From Clostridia bacterium (GTDB lineage: Bacteria > Bacillota > Clostridia > Christensenellales > Aristaeellaceae): DNA of 45,443 nucleotides. The notes under the pieces are model-generated. The model was not told the DNA's origin, searched no databases, and worked only from the letters and a program-made list of their open reading frames with translations. Below are positions 18,072-25,925 of this stretch, one piece after another. Made by a program: the position numbers and the translations under genes. Numbering within the stretch: the first letter of the stretch is position 1; each line of letters opens with the position of its first letter. The stretch lies in NCBI GenBank assembly GCA_017527065.1, contig JAFXQO010000078.1, positions 1 to 45,443 on the forward strand. Reading direction: 5' to 3'.

Positions 18072-18252
18072 GCTCATTTAATGTCCCGTTGAGCAAAATG
18101 GATGTCGTCGTGTTAAGCGACGACCCTATTGCCTCGCTGCGCTCGGCACTTCCCCTGAAAGGGGAAGCAAGATCGTTCCTTTTGAAACGCTCTTCTTGGC
18201 TCCCCTTCCAGGGGAGCTGGCGCGAAGCGCCTGAAGGGTCATCCCCAATGAA
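18072..18252. repeat. Third copy of the 159-bp hairpin repeat
   Basis: This single unit shares the left flank CTCATTTAATGTC and the double stem-loop layout with the tandem pair at 7619-7992, with more substitutions (for example CCTATTGCC and GAAACGCTC). It directly follows the noc stop. The rest of the gap up to 18368 holds only the ribosome site of the next gene. Confidence 0.8.
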
Positions 18253-18368
18253 ACGCCCTGCGGTCTGTAAAAATCCGGTATTGCGCAAAGTGAGGAAACA
18301 TGGTAAACTCTTGGTGTCAGCGCGGATGATCCCGCTTGAAAAAACACAGCCAGTGGGAGGGGATACCG

Positions 18369-19109
18369 ATGATTCACGTCACCGTATGGAACGAATACCG
18401 CCATGAAAAGAGCAGCCCGAAAGTCGCCGCCATTTATCCGAAGGGCATGCACGAGACCATCGCCGAATTCCTTCGCACGCAGCCCGACATCGAGGCCGGT
18501 ACCGCCACGCTGGACGAGCCGGAGCACGGCCTCACCCAGGAGGTGCTCGACAAGACCGACGTGCTGATCTGGTGGGGCCACATGGCGCATCAGGAAGTGC
18601 GCGACGAGATCGTCGAGCGCGTGCACAAACGCGTGATGGAGGGCATGGGCCTGGTCGTGCTGCATTCCGGCCACGCCTCCAAGATCTTCCGCAAGCTCAT
18701 GGGCACCAACACCCACAAGCTGCGCTGGCGCGAGGACGGCGAGATGGCCCGCATCTGGGTCATGGACCTGGCGCATCCCATCGCCCAGGGCCTGGAGGAC
18801 CACTTCGACCTGCCCATCGAGGAGACCTACGGCGAGCACTTCGACATTCCCAAGCCCGACGACCTGGTCTTCGTGAGCTGGGTGCCCGGCGGCGAGGTGT
18901 TCCGCAGCGGCTGCTGCTGGCACCGGGGCCTGGGCCGCGTGTTCTATTTCCAGCCGGGCCATGAGACCTGCCCCAGCTACCACGACAAAAACGTGCAGCT
19001 GGTCATCACCAACGCCGTGCGCTGGGCCTGCCGCCCGCGCCCGATCTACCAGTACGTGACCGACCACACCACCGCCCTCAAGGACATCAGCCTGGGAAAA
19101 GAAAAATGA
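18369..19109 (+). CDS. ThuA-like (trehalose utilisation-like) protein
   Basis: A 246-residue protein of the ThuA family, which has a class-I glutamine-amidotransferase-like fold. Recognisable are [10 protein letters not shown] at the start, [14 protein letters not shown], the [14 protein letters not shown] block near residue 60-75, and [14 protein letters not shown] near 97 at the nucleophile-elbow position, where a His-Ser replaces the usual Cys. [13 protein letters not shown] lies near the end. ThuA members are tied to trehalose or sucrose catabolism in rhizobia, but many are uncharacterised; no sugar operon is here. ATG 18369 follows GGGAGGGG; the frame opens earlier at a TTG without a ribosome site. 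Confidence 0.87.
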   Translation: MIHVTVWNEYRHEKSSPKVAAIYPKGMHETIAEFLRTQPDIEAGTATLDEPEHGLTQEVLDKTDVLIWWGHMAHQEVRDEIVERVHKRVMEGMGLVVLHSGHASKIFRKLMGTNTHKLRWREDGEMARIWVMDLAHPIAQGLEDHFDLPIEETYGEHFDIPKPDDLVFVSWVPGGEVFRSGCCWHRGLGRVFYFQPGHETCPSYHDKNVQLVITNAVRWACRPRPIYQYVTDHTTALKDISLGKEK

Positions 19110-19120
19110 TTAAATGACGA

Positions 19121-19173
19121 AACTCCTCGTTCGGCCAGTTCGCTCACGAACTGTCCGGGCGAGGAGTTTTTTT
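19121..19173 (+). terminator. Terminator after the ThuA-like gene
   Basis: A long stem (19121-19129 with 19160-19168, continuing through a near-paired middle to an inner CAGTTCG/CGAACTG hairpin) ends in seven T residues. Confidence 0.9.
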
Positions 19174-19196
19174 GCCGGAAACACGCCGGGCTTATT

Positions 19197-19676
19197 TCAT
19201 TTCTGTACGGGTTCCGCCGCTATGACCTGCCTGACCCAGGCGATGATCTTCCCGCTGCTCTTAAGGGCCTTCGCCGTCTGAGCTTCATCCACTTCCATCT
19301 CGTTGGGGTATCTGGGCGCAACGCCGTATTTCGACAGACTGTCCGCCATCGTCATGAGGTCATGGCTGATTTCGATCCGCTTCCGTTCAAAAACGATGTG
19401 CCTGATCTGACCCAGAAGGAACGAAAGATCATGCGCCTTCGGCACGCCGCCCTGGCTGCCGAAATAGACAATCAGCGCTTTGATCGCCTTTTCGGCCGCC
19501 TGCTGGCAGTGATAACATATCACGTTCAGCGGCCTGGGATGAAGCGGGGCTTTGTTGAGATATTCGGCGCAGTCATAGTCGGTCTGCGCAAAGGCCAGCC
19601 ACGCCCTGCATTCGTCCATTTGCTCCGTCCCGTCAGGGACGATCGTGGCCCTTGATTCATTCCGCTCCCGGCTCAT
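19197..19676 (-). CDS. HEPN-domain protein
   Basis: A 159-residue protein with a HEPN core: WLAFAQTDYDCAEYLN, then NVICYHCQQAAEKAIKALIV near residues 51-70 and VPKAHDLSFLL near 80, ending with YGVAPRYPNEMEV. This is the common arrangement of the HEPN partner in HEPN-MNT pairs. These pairs are often toxin-antitoxin systems in which the nucleotidyltransferase modifies the HEPN RNase; other pairs seem non-toxic. A canonical Rx4-6H RNase motif is not clear to me, so RNase activity is unproven. The ATG overlaps the upstream MNT stop (ATGA), showing coupling. Confidence 0.85.
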   Translation of the reverse strand: MSRERNESRATIVPDGTEQMDECRAWLAFAQTDYDCAEYLNKAPLHPRPLNVICYHCQQAAEKAIKALIVYFGSQGGVPKAHDLSFLLGQIRHIVFERKRIEISHDLMTMADSLSKYGVAPRYPNEMEVDEAQTAKALKSSGKIIAWVRQVIAAEPVQK

Positions 19677-20065
19677 AGGACGTTTCTCCCCTGCGGCGTC
19701 GCGCTTGCGCGGTCGTAAAGCAGGATGCCGTTTCTCTCGACTTCTCCCTCCACCATGAGGGAATGGCCTGACTTTCTCTTTGTCTCAAATCTCGCGTTTG
19801 TGCCGACGACGATATCCACCGGGCGCTTTTTCACATACATGACGGCATTGTACGCCTGGTCGGTGGCGTCGCTCACATTCCGATTGTCGTCGACGACGAG
19901 GTAGAAATCATAGTCGCTTTCATCGGTATATGTCCCATCCGCAAAGGAGCCAAACAGAATGACCTTCAGGGGATCGACCCGGGAGACGAAGCATCGCGTC
20001 AATTCCCGGATGTTTTCCACCGAGCTGCGGTCGCGAATGGACGAAAGCGCTTCCTGTCCGATCAT
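19673..20065 (-). CDS. MNT-type nucleotidyltransferase
   Basis: A 130-residue minimal nucleotidyltransferase. The motif ILFGSFADGTYTDESDYDFYL carries the GS...DxD catalytic pattern (two Asp in SDYDF), with a third acidic position in RPVDIVVG. The final RNGILLYDRA is also family-typical. MNT proteins transfer AMP or similar groups to partner proteins; here the likely partner is the coupled HEPN gene. ATG 20065 has AAGGGAGGG 6-7 nt upstream; a TTG at 20089 would put that site inside the gene. It has its own promoter. Confidence 0.87.
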   Translation of the reverse strand: MIGQEALSSIRDRSSVENIRELTRCFVSRVDPLKVILFGSFADGTYTDESDYDFYLVVDDNRNVSDATDQAYNAVMYVKKRPVDIVVGTNARFETKRKSGHSLMVEGEVERNGILLYDRASATPQGRNVL

Positions 20066-20115
20066 TTGGCTCCCTCCCTTCCGTTTCAATCGCCGTTGCC
20101 GGTTCGCCCACGCCT

Positions 20116-20145
20116 ATTATACCACAAAAAGGCGCAAACGATCAA
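20116..20145 (-). promoter_or_regulatory. MNT-HEPN promoter
   Basis: TTGATC (20145-20140), 18-bp spacer, TATAAT (20121-20116). The transcript start would be about 45 nt before the MNT ATG. Confidence 0.7.
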
Positions 20146-20152
20146 CATCCCG

Positions 20153-21196
20153 TTACAGCTCGATCATCTTCCCCGTCCGCGCCGACTCGAACGCGGCCTC
20201 CAGCACGCGGAACACCGCGCGCACCTGCTCCGGCTTCACGATGAGCTCGGCCTTGCCGTCCACGGCGTCCCGCAGGTTGGCGTAGTATTCGGTGAGGTCG
20301 GCGGGCGGATCGGGCAGCTCCCGCTCCACGATCTCCTTCTTGCCCCGAGGCGCGAAGGTGCGGGTGGGGCCGGAGGTGGTCATGGCCACGATGACTTCCG
20401 GCTCCACGCTCTCGTCCACCGAGATGACGCCGCCGCTGCGGGTGAAATCGTTCACGTAGGCCGTGCCCTTCTCGCCCAGCACCAGCCAGCGGGGCATGGG
20501 CTTGAGAACCCAGGTGCCGATCTCCATCTGCACGTGCGCGCCGTTTTTCAGGTCGAGCAGCAGGAAGAAGTAGTCCTCCACCTCGGGGGTCTTGACCTTC
20601 TCGGTTTTGCAGAACACGCTCTTCACGCAGTCGAAGCCCATCATGAACAGCAGCTGGTCCACGAAGTGCACGCCCCAATCGTAGATCATGCCGCCGCCGT
20701 GCTCCGGCTCGGCGCGCCAGCCGAACATGGCCCCGCGGGCGCCGTGCAGGCGGGAGTGGATGGCGTAGACATGGCCCAGCTCGCCGCTGTCCCAGAGCGC
20801 CTTCACGATGCGGAAGTCCTTGTCCCAGCGGCGGTTCTGGTGCACGGTGAAGAGGACGTTGTTCTTCTTCGCGGTGTCGATCATCAGGTCCAGCTCGGCC
20901 ATGGACATGGCCACCGGCTTTTCGCAGATGACGTTCTTGCCGGCGTTCAGCGCCGCGCAGACCAGCTCGCAGTGCCTGTCGTTCGGCGTGGCCACAAGAA
21001 CCAGGTTGAACAGGTCGCTCTTCAGGAAATCCTCCAGCGTGTCGAAGCCGGCGAGGCCGATTTCCCGGGCCTCGGCCACCTTCTCGGGGTTGATGTCGTA
21101 GGCCGCCACGACCTCCACGCCCTCAACCCGCGGCGCGTTCTTCAGATGCCAGTGTCCCATATAGCCGAAGCCGATGATGCCCAACCTGATCGCCAT
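20153..21196 (-). CDS. Gfo/Idh/MocA-family NAD(P)-dependent oxidoreductase
   Basis: A 347-residue sugar or cyclitol oxidoreductase-type protein. The Rossmann domain opens with LGIIGFGYMGHWHLKN. The catalytic lysine is in NVICEKPVAMS (near 95), and the later YDWGVHFVDQLLFM (near 175) supplies the His of the substrate site. The C-terminal alpha/beta domain has a normal length. Substrate is unknown. It follows aspartokinase by 38 bp in the same direction, suggesting an operon; an amino-acid-related substrate is possible but unproved. ATG 21196 follows AGGGAGGA. Confidence 0.9.
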   Translation of the reverse strand: MAIRLGIIGFGYMGHWHLKNAPRVEGVEVVAAYDINPEKVAEAREIGLAGFDTLEDFLKSDLFNLVLVATPNDRHCELVCAALNAGKNVICEKPVAMSMAELDLMIDTAKKNNVLFTVHQNRRWDKDFRIVKALWDSGELGHVYAIHSRLHGARGAMFGWRAEPEHGGGMIYDWGVHFVDQLLFMMGFDCVKSVFCKTEKVKTPEVEDYFFLLLDLKNGAHVQMEIGTWVLKPMPRWLVLGEKGTAYVNDFTRSGGVISVDESVEPEVIVAMTTSGPTRTFAPRGKKEIVERELPDPPADLTEYYANLRDAVDGKAELIVKPEQVRAVFRVLEAAFESARTGKMIEL

Positions 21197-21234
21197 GGTA
21201 TATCTTCCTCCCTTTTTTGTCTTGTATTTTGCAA

Positions 21235-22548
21235 TTACACGAACTCGTAGTAGATGGCGCTCACGGCGCGCTCAAAGTCCTTGCCGTCCACGCCCACGAT
21301 GATGTTCAATTCGCTGGAGCCCTGGTCGATCATGCGCACGTTGATGTCCGCCACGGCCAGCGCCCGGAACAGGCGCGACGCGGTGCCGCGCTTGTTGACC
21401 ATGCCCCGGCCCACGGTGGCGATCAGCGCGACGCCGCTGTTGAACTCGATGGAGTCCGGATGGCAGCGGTCCTCGATGCGGTCGATGATCTCCTGCCTGT
21501 GGCGCTCCAGCTCCCTGTCCGCCACCACCACGCACATGGTGTCGATGCCGGTGGGCAGGTGCTCGAAGGAGATGCCCAGGTCCTCCAGGACGCCCAGCAC
21601 CCGCCGGCCGAAGCCCAATTCGCTGTTCATCATGGCCTTCTCGATGGAGATGAGCGTGAAGTTCTTGTGGCCCGCGATGCCGGTGATGGTGCGCTCTTCC
21701 CCCGAGGGATTGGGATCGGCGGAGATCATCGTGCCGGGATGCTCGGGATGGTTGGTGTTGCGGATGTTGGTGGGGATGCCCGCCTTGCGCACGGGGAAGA
21801 TGGCGTCCTCATGGAGCACGGTCGCGCCCATGTAGGACAGCTCCCGCAGCTCCCGGTAGGTGAGCCAGTCGATGGCGCGCGGGTTGTCGATGATGCGGGG
21901 GTCCGCCATCATCACGCCGGAAACGTCCGTCCAGTTCTCGTAGAGGTCGGCGCCCGCCGCCCGCGCCACGATGGCCCCGGTGATATCCGAGCCGCCCCGG
22001 GAGAAGGTCTTCACCTGGCCGGAGGGCATGCCGCCGTAAAAGCCGGGAATGACGGCGTATTCGTGCTGCCTGAGCGTTTCGGCCAGCTGCTCGTTGGTCC
22101 ATTCCGGCGCGAACACGCCCTGCCTGTCGAAGCGGACCACCTCCGCCGCGTCGATGAAGGGCCAGTTCAGGTAGCTGGCCAGAATGCGGCCGCAGAAGTA
22201 CTCGCCCCGGCTGGCGGCGTAGTCGGGATTGTCCTGCCGCGCGATTTCCCGCTCGGTCTCGTGCAGGTCGGGCAGGAGATCCAGATCGAGCCCCAGATCG
22301 CTCGCGATGCCGCACAGCCGCTCCACCACCTGGCTGAAGCACTCCGAATAGCTCTGGCCGGTGTGCGCCAGCCTGTAGCAGCGGTACAAGAGGTCCGTGA
22401 CCTTTTCGTCGTCCCTGAAGCGCCGGCCCGGCGCGGACGGCACCACGTAACGCCTGTCCGGATCGGACAGGAGAATATCCCTGACTTTTTTGAACTGCTC
22501 CGCGTCTGAAAGAGAGGAGCCTCCGAATTTCGCGACCTTGATGCCCAT
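21235..22548 (-). CDS. Aspartate kinase
   Basis: This 437-residue enzyme phosphorylates aspartate, the entry step to lysine, threonine, methionine and diaminopimelate. The kinase domain begins VAKFGGSSLSDAEQF; SRGGSDITGAIVARA (near 188) and ENWTDVSGVMMADPRI follow. Two ACT regions (from about residues 295 and 375, including ALIATVGRGMVNKRG and INVRMIDQGSSELNI) give feedback control. The insert pattern YFCGRILASYLNWPFIDA is of the single-chain type common in Clostridia. No other lysine or threonine gene adjoins; the Gfo/Idh gene follows in the same transcript. Confidence 0.95.
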   Translation of the reverse strand: MGIKVAKFGGSSLSDAEQFKKVRDILLSDPDRRYVVPSAPGRRFRDDEKVTDLLYRCYRLAHTGQSYSECFSQVVERLCGIASDLGLDLDLLPDLHETEREIARQDNPDYAASRGEYFCGRILASYLNWPFIDAAEVVRFDRQGVFAPEWTNEQLAETLRQHEYAVIPGFYGGMPSGQVKTFSRGGSDITGAIVARAAGADLYENWTDVSGVMMADPRIIDNPRAIDWLTYRELRELSYMGATVLHEDAIFPVRKAGIPTNIRNTNHPEHPGTMISADPNPSGEERTITGIAGHKNFTLISIEKAMMNSELGFGRRVLGVLEDLGISFEHLPTGIDTMCVVVADRELERHRQEIIDRIEDRCHPDSIEFNSGVALIATVGRGMVNKRGTASRLFRALAVADINVRMIDQGSSELNIIVGVDGKDFERAVSAIYYEFV

Positions 22549-22622
22549 TTGATTTTCCGTCCTCCGATCAGCCTTTGACCAGGCGGCTTCCGCCGTCCGG
22601 ATGAAAACGCGATTCCGGCATT

Positions 22623-22651
22623 ATTGTACGGGCGGAACCGCCGCCCGTCAA
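22623..22651 (-). promoter_or_regulatory. Aspartate kinase promoter
   Basis: TTGACG (22651-22646), 17-bp spacer, TACAAT (22628-22623), about 75 bp before the ATG. Confidence 0.68.
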
Positions 22652-22740
22652 TCACATTTATGCATCGTTCCGCGTTGACGTCCCGTTAAATCGTGGGGCG
22701 GCGCGGCCCCACGGCGCGCCCTTGTTTACATCAACATGCT

Positions 22741-22768
22741 TTGAACGGCGCCTGTTTTGCGGTATAAT
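22741..22768 (+). promoter_or_regulatory. Promoter of the membrane-protein gene
   Basis: TTGAAC (22741-22746), 16-bp spacer, TATAAT (22763-22768). It is divergent from the aspartate kinase promoter. Confidence 0.7.
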
Positions 22769-22802
22769 GGGGCAAACGACGACGGGACGGGGAGGGATGA
22801 CC

Positions 22803-23606
22803 TTGGCGCGGCTTTACAACCTGAAAAACCGCCTGGCGGCCGCGGCGCGCGTCCTCAGGCAGGACGCCGGCGCGCTCATCGCCGCGGCGCCGCTGCCGCT
22901 TTCGCTTTACGCCGCCGCCCTGCTGCTGCCGCCGGAGCTGGCGATGCGGCTGGGGCCCGAATGGCTCTCGCGGCTGGGCGATCTCTTCGGCACGCTGGCC
23001 CTGACGCCGCTGTTCGCCGCGCTGGCCGCGACGGCGCTGGCCGCCGCCTGGCGAAAGCGGCCCTGCCCGCCGGGCGAACCGGTAAAGGCCGTGTGGCGCG
23101 GGATCCTGCGGGCGCTGGCCACGGGCGTATGCGCCTGGGCGCTGACGCTGGCGCTGGATCTCGTCATCGGGCTGGTGGGCTCGATCTGCGGGCTTTTGAA
23201 CACGCTCACGGACTGGATCCCCGGCGTGGGCGCGGCGGTAGGCCTTTTCACGGGCGCGCTGACTTGGCTCGCGCTGCTGGCCCAGGAATACGCCGGCCTC
23301 GTCCTCCTCGTATACGCCATGGCGGCGCTGATGGTGGACGGCCTGTGGGCGCTGCCCCAGGCCAAGCGGGCGCTGGCCGTCCTCTGGGGCGGCCGGACGG
23401 ATTCGCTGCCGGCGCTGGGGCTGCTCTTCGGGGCATGGATCGCCGCGCGGGCGCTCATGGCCCTGGCCGGCGCGCTGGCCGGGGGCCCGGCCGCGGGCGT
23501 TTGCCTGGCGCTCGCCCAAACGGCCCTGACTGCCCTGTCCGCGGCGGCGATCCTGGCGGTTTACCTGCGGGAGCGCGACCGGCAGGACGGCGGCTGGACG
23601 CTCTGA
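22803..23606 (+). CDS. Polytopic membrane protein, family not recognised
   Basis: A 267-residue alanine/leucine-rich protein with about six membrane segments (near 22-45, 55-80, 100-130, 145-185, 205-230 and 235-258) and a charged C-terminal tail RERDRQDGG. No motif that I recognise is present; the general shape resembles small membrane proteins predicted in Clostridia genomes. The start is chosen at TTG 22803 because GGAGGG (22791-22796) is 6 nt upstream; the ATG at 22797 directly abuts that site and is less likely. It may share a transcript with the ACT gene 37 bp downstream. Confidence 0.72.
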   Translation: MARLYNLKNRLAAAARVLRQDAGALIAAAPLPLSLYAAALLLPPELAMRLGPEWLSRLGDLFGTLALTPLFAALAATALAAAWRKRPCPPGEPVKAVWRGILRALATGVCAWALTLALDLVIGLVGSICGLLNTLTDWIPGVGAAVGLFTGALTWLALLAQEYAGLVLLVYAMAALMVDGLWALPQAKRALAVLWGGRTDSLPALGLLFGAWIAARALMALAGALAGGPAAGVCLALAQTALTALSAAAILAVYLRERDRQDGGWTL

Positions 23607-23643
23607 GGCGAAGGATAACGACAGATCAAAGGGAGGCGGCTCC

Positions 23644-23913
23644 ATGAAAGCCATCGTCACCGTTCTGGGGACGGACAAGCCCGGCATCATCGCGGAGATC
23701 AGCGGATGCCTGTATCGCTATAACATCAACATCCTGGACATCACCCAGACCATTCTCTCCGGCTATTTCACCATGGTCATGATGGTGGACCTCTCCGCCA
23801 TGACCTGTGGTTTCGGCGAGATCACCGGCGCGCTGGACGCGCTGGGCGGCAAGCTGGGCCTGGAGATCCGCATGCAGCGCAGCGAAATTTTCGACGCGAT
23901 GCACCGCCTGTGA
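23644..23913 (+). CDS. ACT-domain protein (UPF0237)
   Basis: A single 89-residue ACT domain: KAIVTVLGTDKPGIIAEISG at the start with the ligand-loop DKPG, then INILDITQTILSGYFTMVMMV and a short final helix with LGLEIRMQRSEIFDAMHRL. Such GcvR-like ACT proteins probably sense an amino acid. It sits 11 bp before the DUF711 gene, a pairing found across Firmicutes, and may regulate it. Ribosome site GGGAGGCGG precedes the ATG. Confidence 0.93.
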   Translation: MKAIVTVLGTDKPGIIAEISGCLYRYNINILDITQTILSGYFTMVMMVDLSAMTCGFGEITGALDALGGKLGLEIRMQRSEIFDAMHRL

Positions 23914-23924
23914 GGTGACGCGGC

Positions 23925-25268
23925 ATGCTCAACACATCTGAGATCCTGTCCACGATCAGCATGATCAAGGAGCAGAAGCTGGATATCCGCACCATCACCA
24001 TGGGCATTTCCCTGCTGGAATGCGCGGGCGAGGGCGCGGCGGAAAAAATCTACGACCTGGTGACGCGCCGGGCCGAGCGGCTGGTGGCCGTGGGCGAGGA
24101 GATCGAGCGGGAATTCGGCATTCCCATCGTGAACAAGCGCATCTCCGTGACGCCCGTGTCCCTCATACTGGGCGAAAGGGAAGACCCGGTCGCCGTCGCC
24201 CTGGCGCTGGACCGGGCCGCCGGAACCACCGGCGTGAATTTCATCGGCGGCTATTCGGCGCTGGTTCAGAAGGGCGCGACCCGGAACGACCTGCGCCTGA
24301 TCCGCTCCATCCCGGAGGCCCTCTCCCGCACGGAGCTGGTCTGTGCCTCGGTCAACGTGGCCAGCACCCGGGCCGGCGTCAACATGGACGCCGTGAGGCT
24401 GATGGGCGAGATCATCCTGGAGACCGCCCGGCTGACCGCCGGCCGCGACGGCCTGGGCTGCGCCAAGCTGGTGGCCTTCGCCAACGCGGTGGAGGACAAC
24501 CCCTTCATGGCCGGCGCGTTCCACGGCGCGGGCGAGGGCGACACCGCCGTCAACGTGGGCGTGAGCGGGCCGGGCGTGGTGAAGCGGGCGCTGGAGGCCT
24601 GCCGGGGCGAGCCCTTCGACGTGGTGGCCGAGACCATCAAGAAGACCGCCTTCCGCATCACGCGCATGGGCCAGCTTGTGGCCCTGGAGGCGAGCAAACG
24701 CCTGGGCGCGCCCTTCGGCATCGTGGACCTGTCCCTGGCGCCGACGCCCGCCGTGGGCGACTCGGTGGCGCACATCCTGGAGGAAATGGGCCTGGAGCGC
24801 TGCGGCCAGCACGGCACCACCGCCGCGCTGATGATGCTCAACGACGCGGTGAAGAAGGGCGGCGTGATGGCTTCCTCCTCGGTGGGCGGCCTCTCCGGCG
24901 CGTTCATCCCGCTGAGCGAGGACATCGGCATGATCGACGCCGCAAGGGCCGGCACGCTCACGCTGGACAAGCTGGAGGCCATGACCAGCGTGTGCTCCGT
25001 GGGCCTGGACATGGTGGCCGTGCCCGGCGACACCCCCGCCGCCACCCTCGCCGCCATCCTGGCGGACGAGGCGGCCATCGGCGTGGTGAACCAGAAGACC
25101 ACCGCCGTGCGCATCATCCCCGTGCCCGGCAAGGGCGTGGGCGAATGGGTGGAGTTCGGGGGCCTGCTGGGCCGCGCGCCGATCATCCCGGTGCATCCGG
25201 AGTCCGCCGAGGCGTTCATCGCCCGGGGCGGGCGGATCCCCGCGCCCATCAACAGCCTGAAGAACTGA
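23925..25268 (+). CDS. DUF711/UPF0210 (PFL-like) family protein
   Basis: A 447-residue protein of the UPF0210/DUF711 family, structurally related to pyruvate-formate-lyase-like barrels but of unknown reaction. Diagnostic blocks are [15 protein letters not shown] near residue 20, [12 protein letters not shown] near 70, [15 protein letters not shown] near 105, [20 protein letters not shown] near 145 and [20 protein letters not shown] near 270. Length is normal. The ACT gene upstream and two degraded dehydrogenase-like genes downstream run in the same direction and could form one operon. A role in amino-acid or one-carbon metabolism is a guess from the ACT partner. Confidence 0.92.
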   Translation: MLNTSEILSTISMIKEQKLDIRTITMGISLLECAGEGAAEKIYDLVTRRAERLVAVGEEIEREFGIPIVNKRISVTPVSLILGEREDPVAVALALDRAAGTTGVNFIGGYSALVQKGATRNDLRLIRSIPEALSRTELVCASVNVASTRAGVNMDAVRLMGEIILETARLTAGRDGLGCAKLVAFANAVEDNPFMAGAFHGAGEGDTAVNVGVSGPGVVKRALEACRGEPFDVVAETIKKTAFRITRMGQLVALEASKRLGAPFGIVDLSLAPTPAVGDSVAHILEEMGLERCGQHGTTAALMMLNDAVKKGGVMASSSVGGLSGAFIPLSEDIGMIDAARAGTLTLDKLEAMTSVCSVGLDMVAVPGDTPAATLAAILADEAAIGVVNQKTTAVRIIPVPGKGVGEWVEFGGLLGRAPIIPVHPESAEAFIARGGRIPAPINSLKN

Positions 25269-25316
25269 TCCGCCCCATAGGGCCGTAAAAAACGAACCGA
25301 CGCCAAACGAAAGCGG

Positions 25317-25925
25317 GTGTTTTGCTTGAAGGAGCTGCTGCTGAAAATTCGCGCCCTGCTGAGCCGCCTCGGGGAGAGCGGCGAGCCGCTGGCCGCCACC
25401 GCCGCCGTGGCGCTGGGCCTTCTGGAGGAGGGCGACCTGTTCGCGGACGGACCGGAGCTTTCGGCCGTCGGAGACGGCGCGCCGGCCGTCGAACGCGTCG
25501 CCCCGGCCGATCCCCTGCTGGCGGCCGGCGCGGCCTTCGCCCTGCAGCGGCGGGGAGAGGGCGGCGTGGTCGTGGCCCCGGCCCAGGACGCGGACCGGCT
25601 TTACGAGGCCATCGCCCTGGCGGTGCGGCTGGCGCTGCCGCTGGTGCTGCTGGTCAGCTGCCGGCAGTCGGCGCTGGACGGGCTGTCCTCCCGGGTGATG
25701 GCGGCGGACATGGCCTGTATCCCCGCCGACGGCCGGGGCGTGATGAACCTGATGCCCGCGCTGCGCCTGGCCATCGACAAGGCGCGGGAAGGCGACGGAC
25801 CCACGCTGATCGAGTGCGTATCCGACCAGGCCCCGGAGGATGAGGACACCCCCGCCTCGCCCCTCGATCGGCTCAACAGCGTGCTCATCCTGGAGGGCTA
25901 CGCGCTACCGGAGGAACTGGCATGA
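25317..25925 (+). CDS. E1-alpha-like protein, TPP motif lost (pseudo-dehydrogenase)
   Basis: A 202-residue protein whose centre and end align by eye with the alpha subunit of pyruvate/branched-chain 2-oxoacid dehydrogenase E1. ADPLLAAGAAFALQRRG matches the LPIAVGAALA region, LYEAIALAVRLALPLVLLV matches the NLAAVWKLPVVFV helix-strand, and ALRLAIDKAREGDGPTLIE is a near-perfect copy of the late E1-alpha signature, followed by a (T)PASPLDRLNSVLILEG match. The GDG...NN thiamine-diphosphate motif is gone (PAQD and CR at these places), and the normal 320 residues are cut to 200, so catalysis is not expected. Start GTG 25317 or TTG 25326; neither has a good ribosome site. Its stop overlaps the next start (ATGA). 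Confidence 0.75.
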   Translation: MFCLKELLLKIRALLSRLGESGEPLAATAAVALGLLEEGDLFADGPELSAVGDGAPAVERVAPADPLLAAGAAFALQRRGEGGVVVAPAQDADRLYEAIALAVRLALPLVLLVSCRQSALDGLSSRVMAADMACIPADGRGVMNLMPALRLAIDKAREGDGPTLIECVSDQAPEDEDTPASPLDRLNSVLILEGYALPEELA

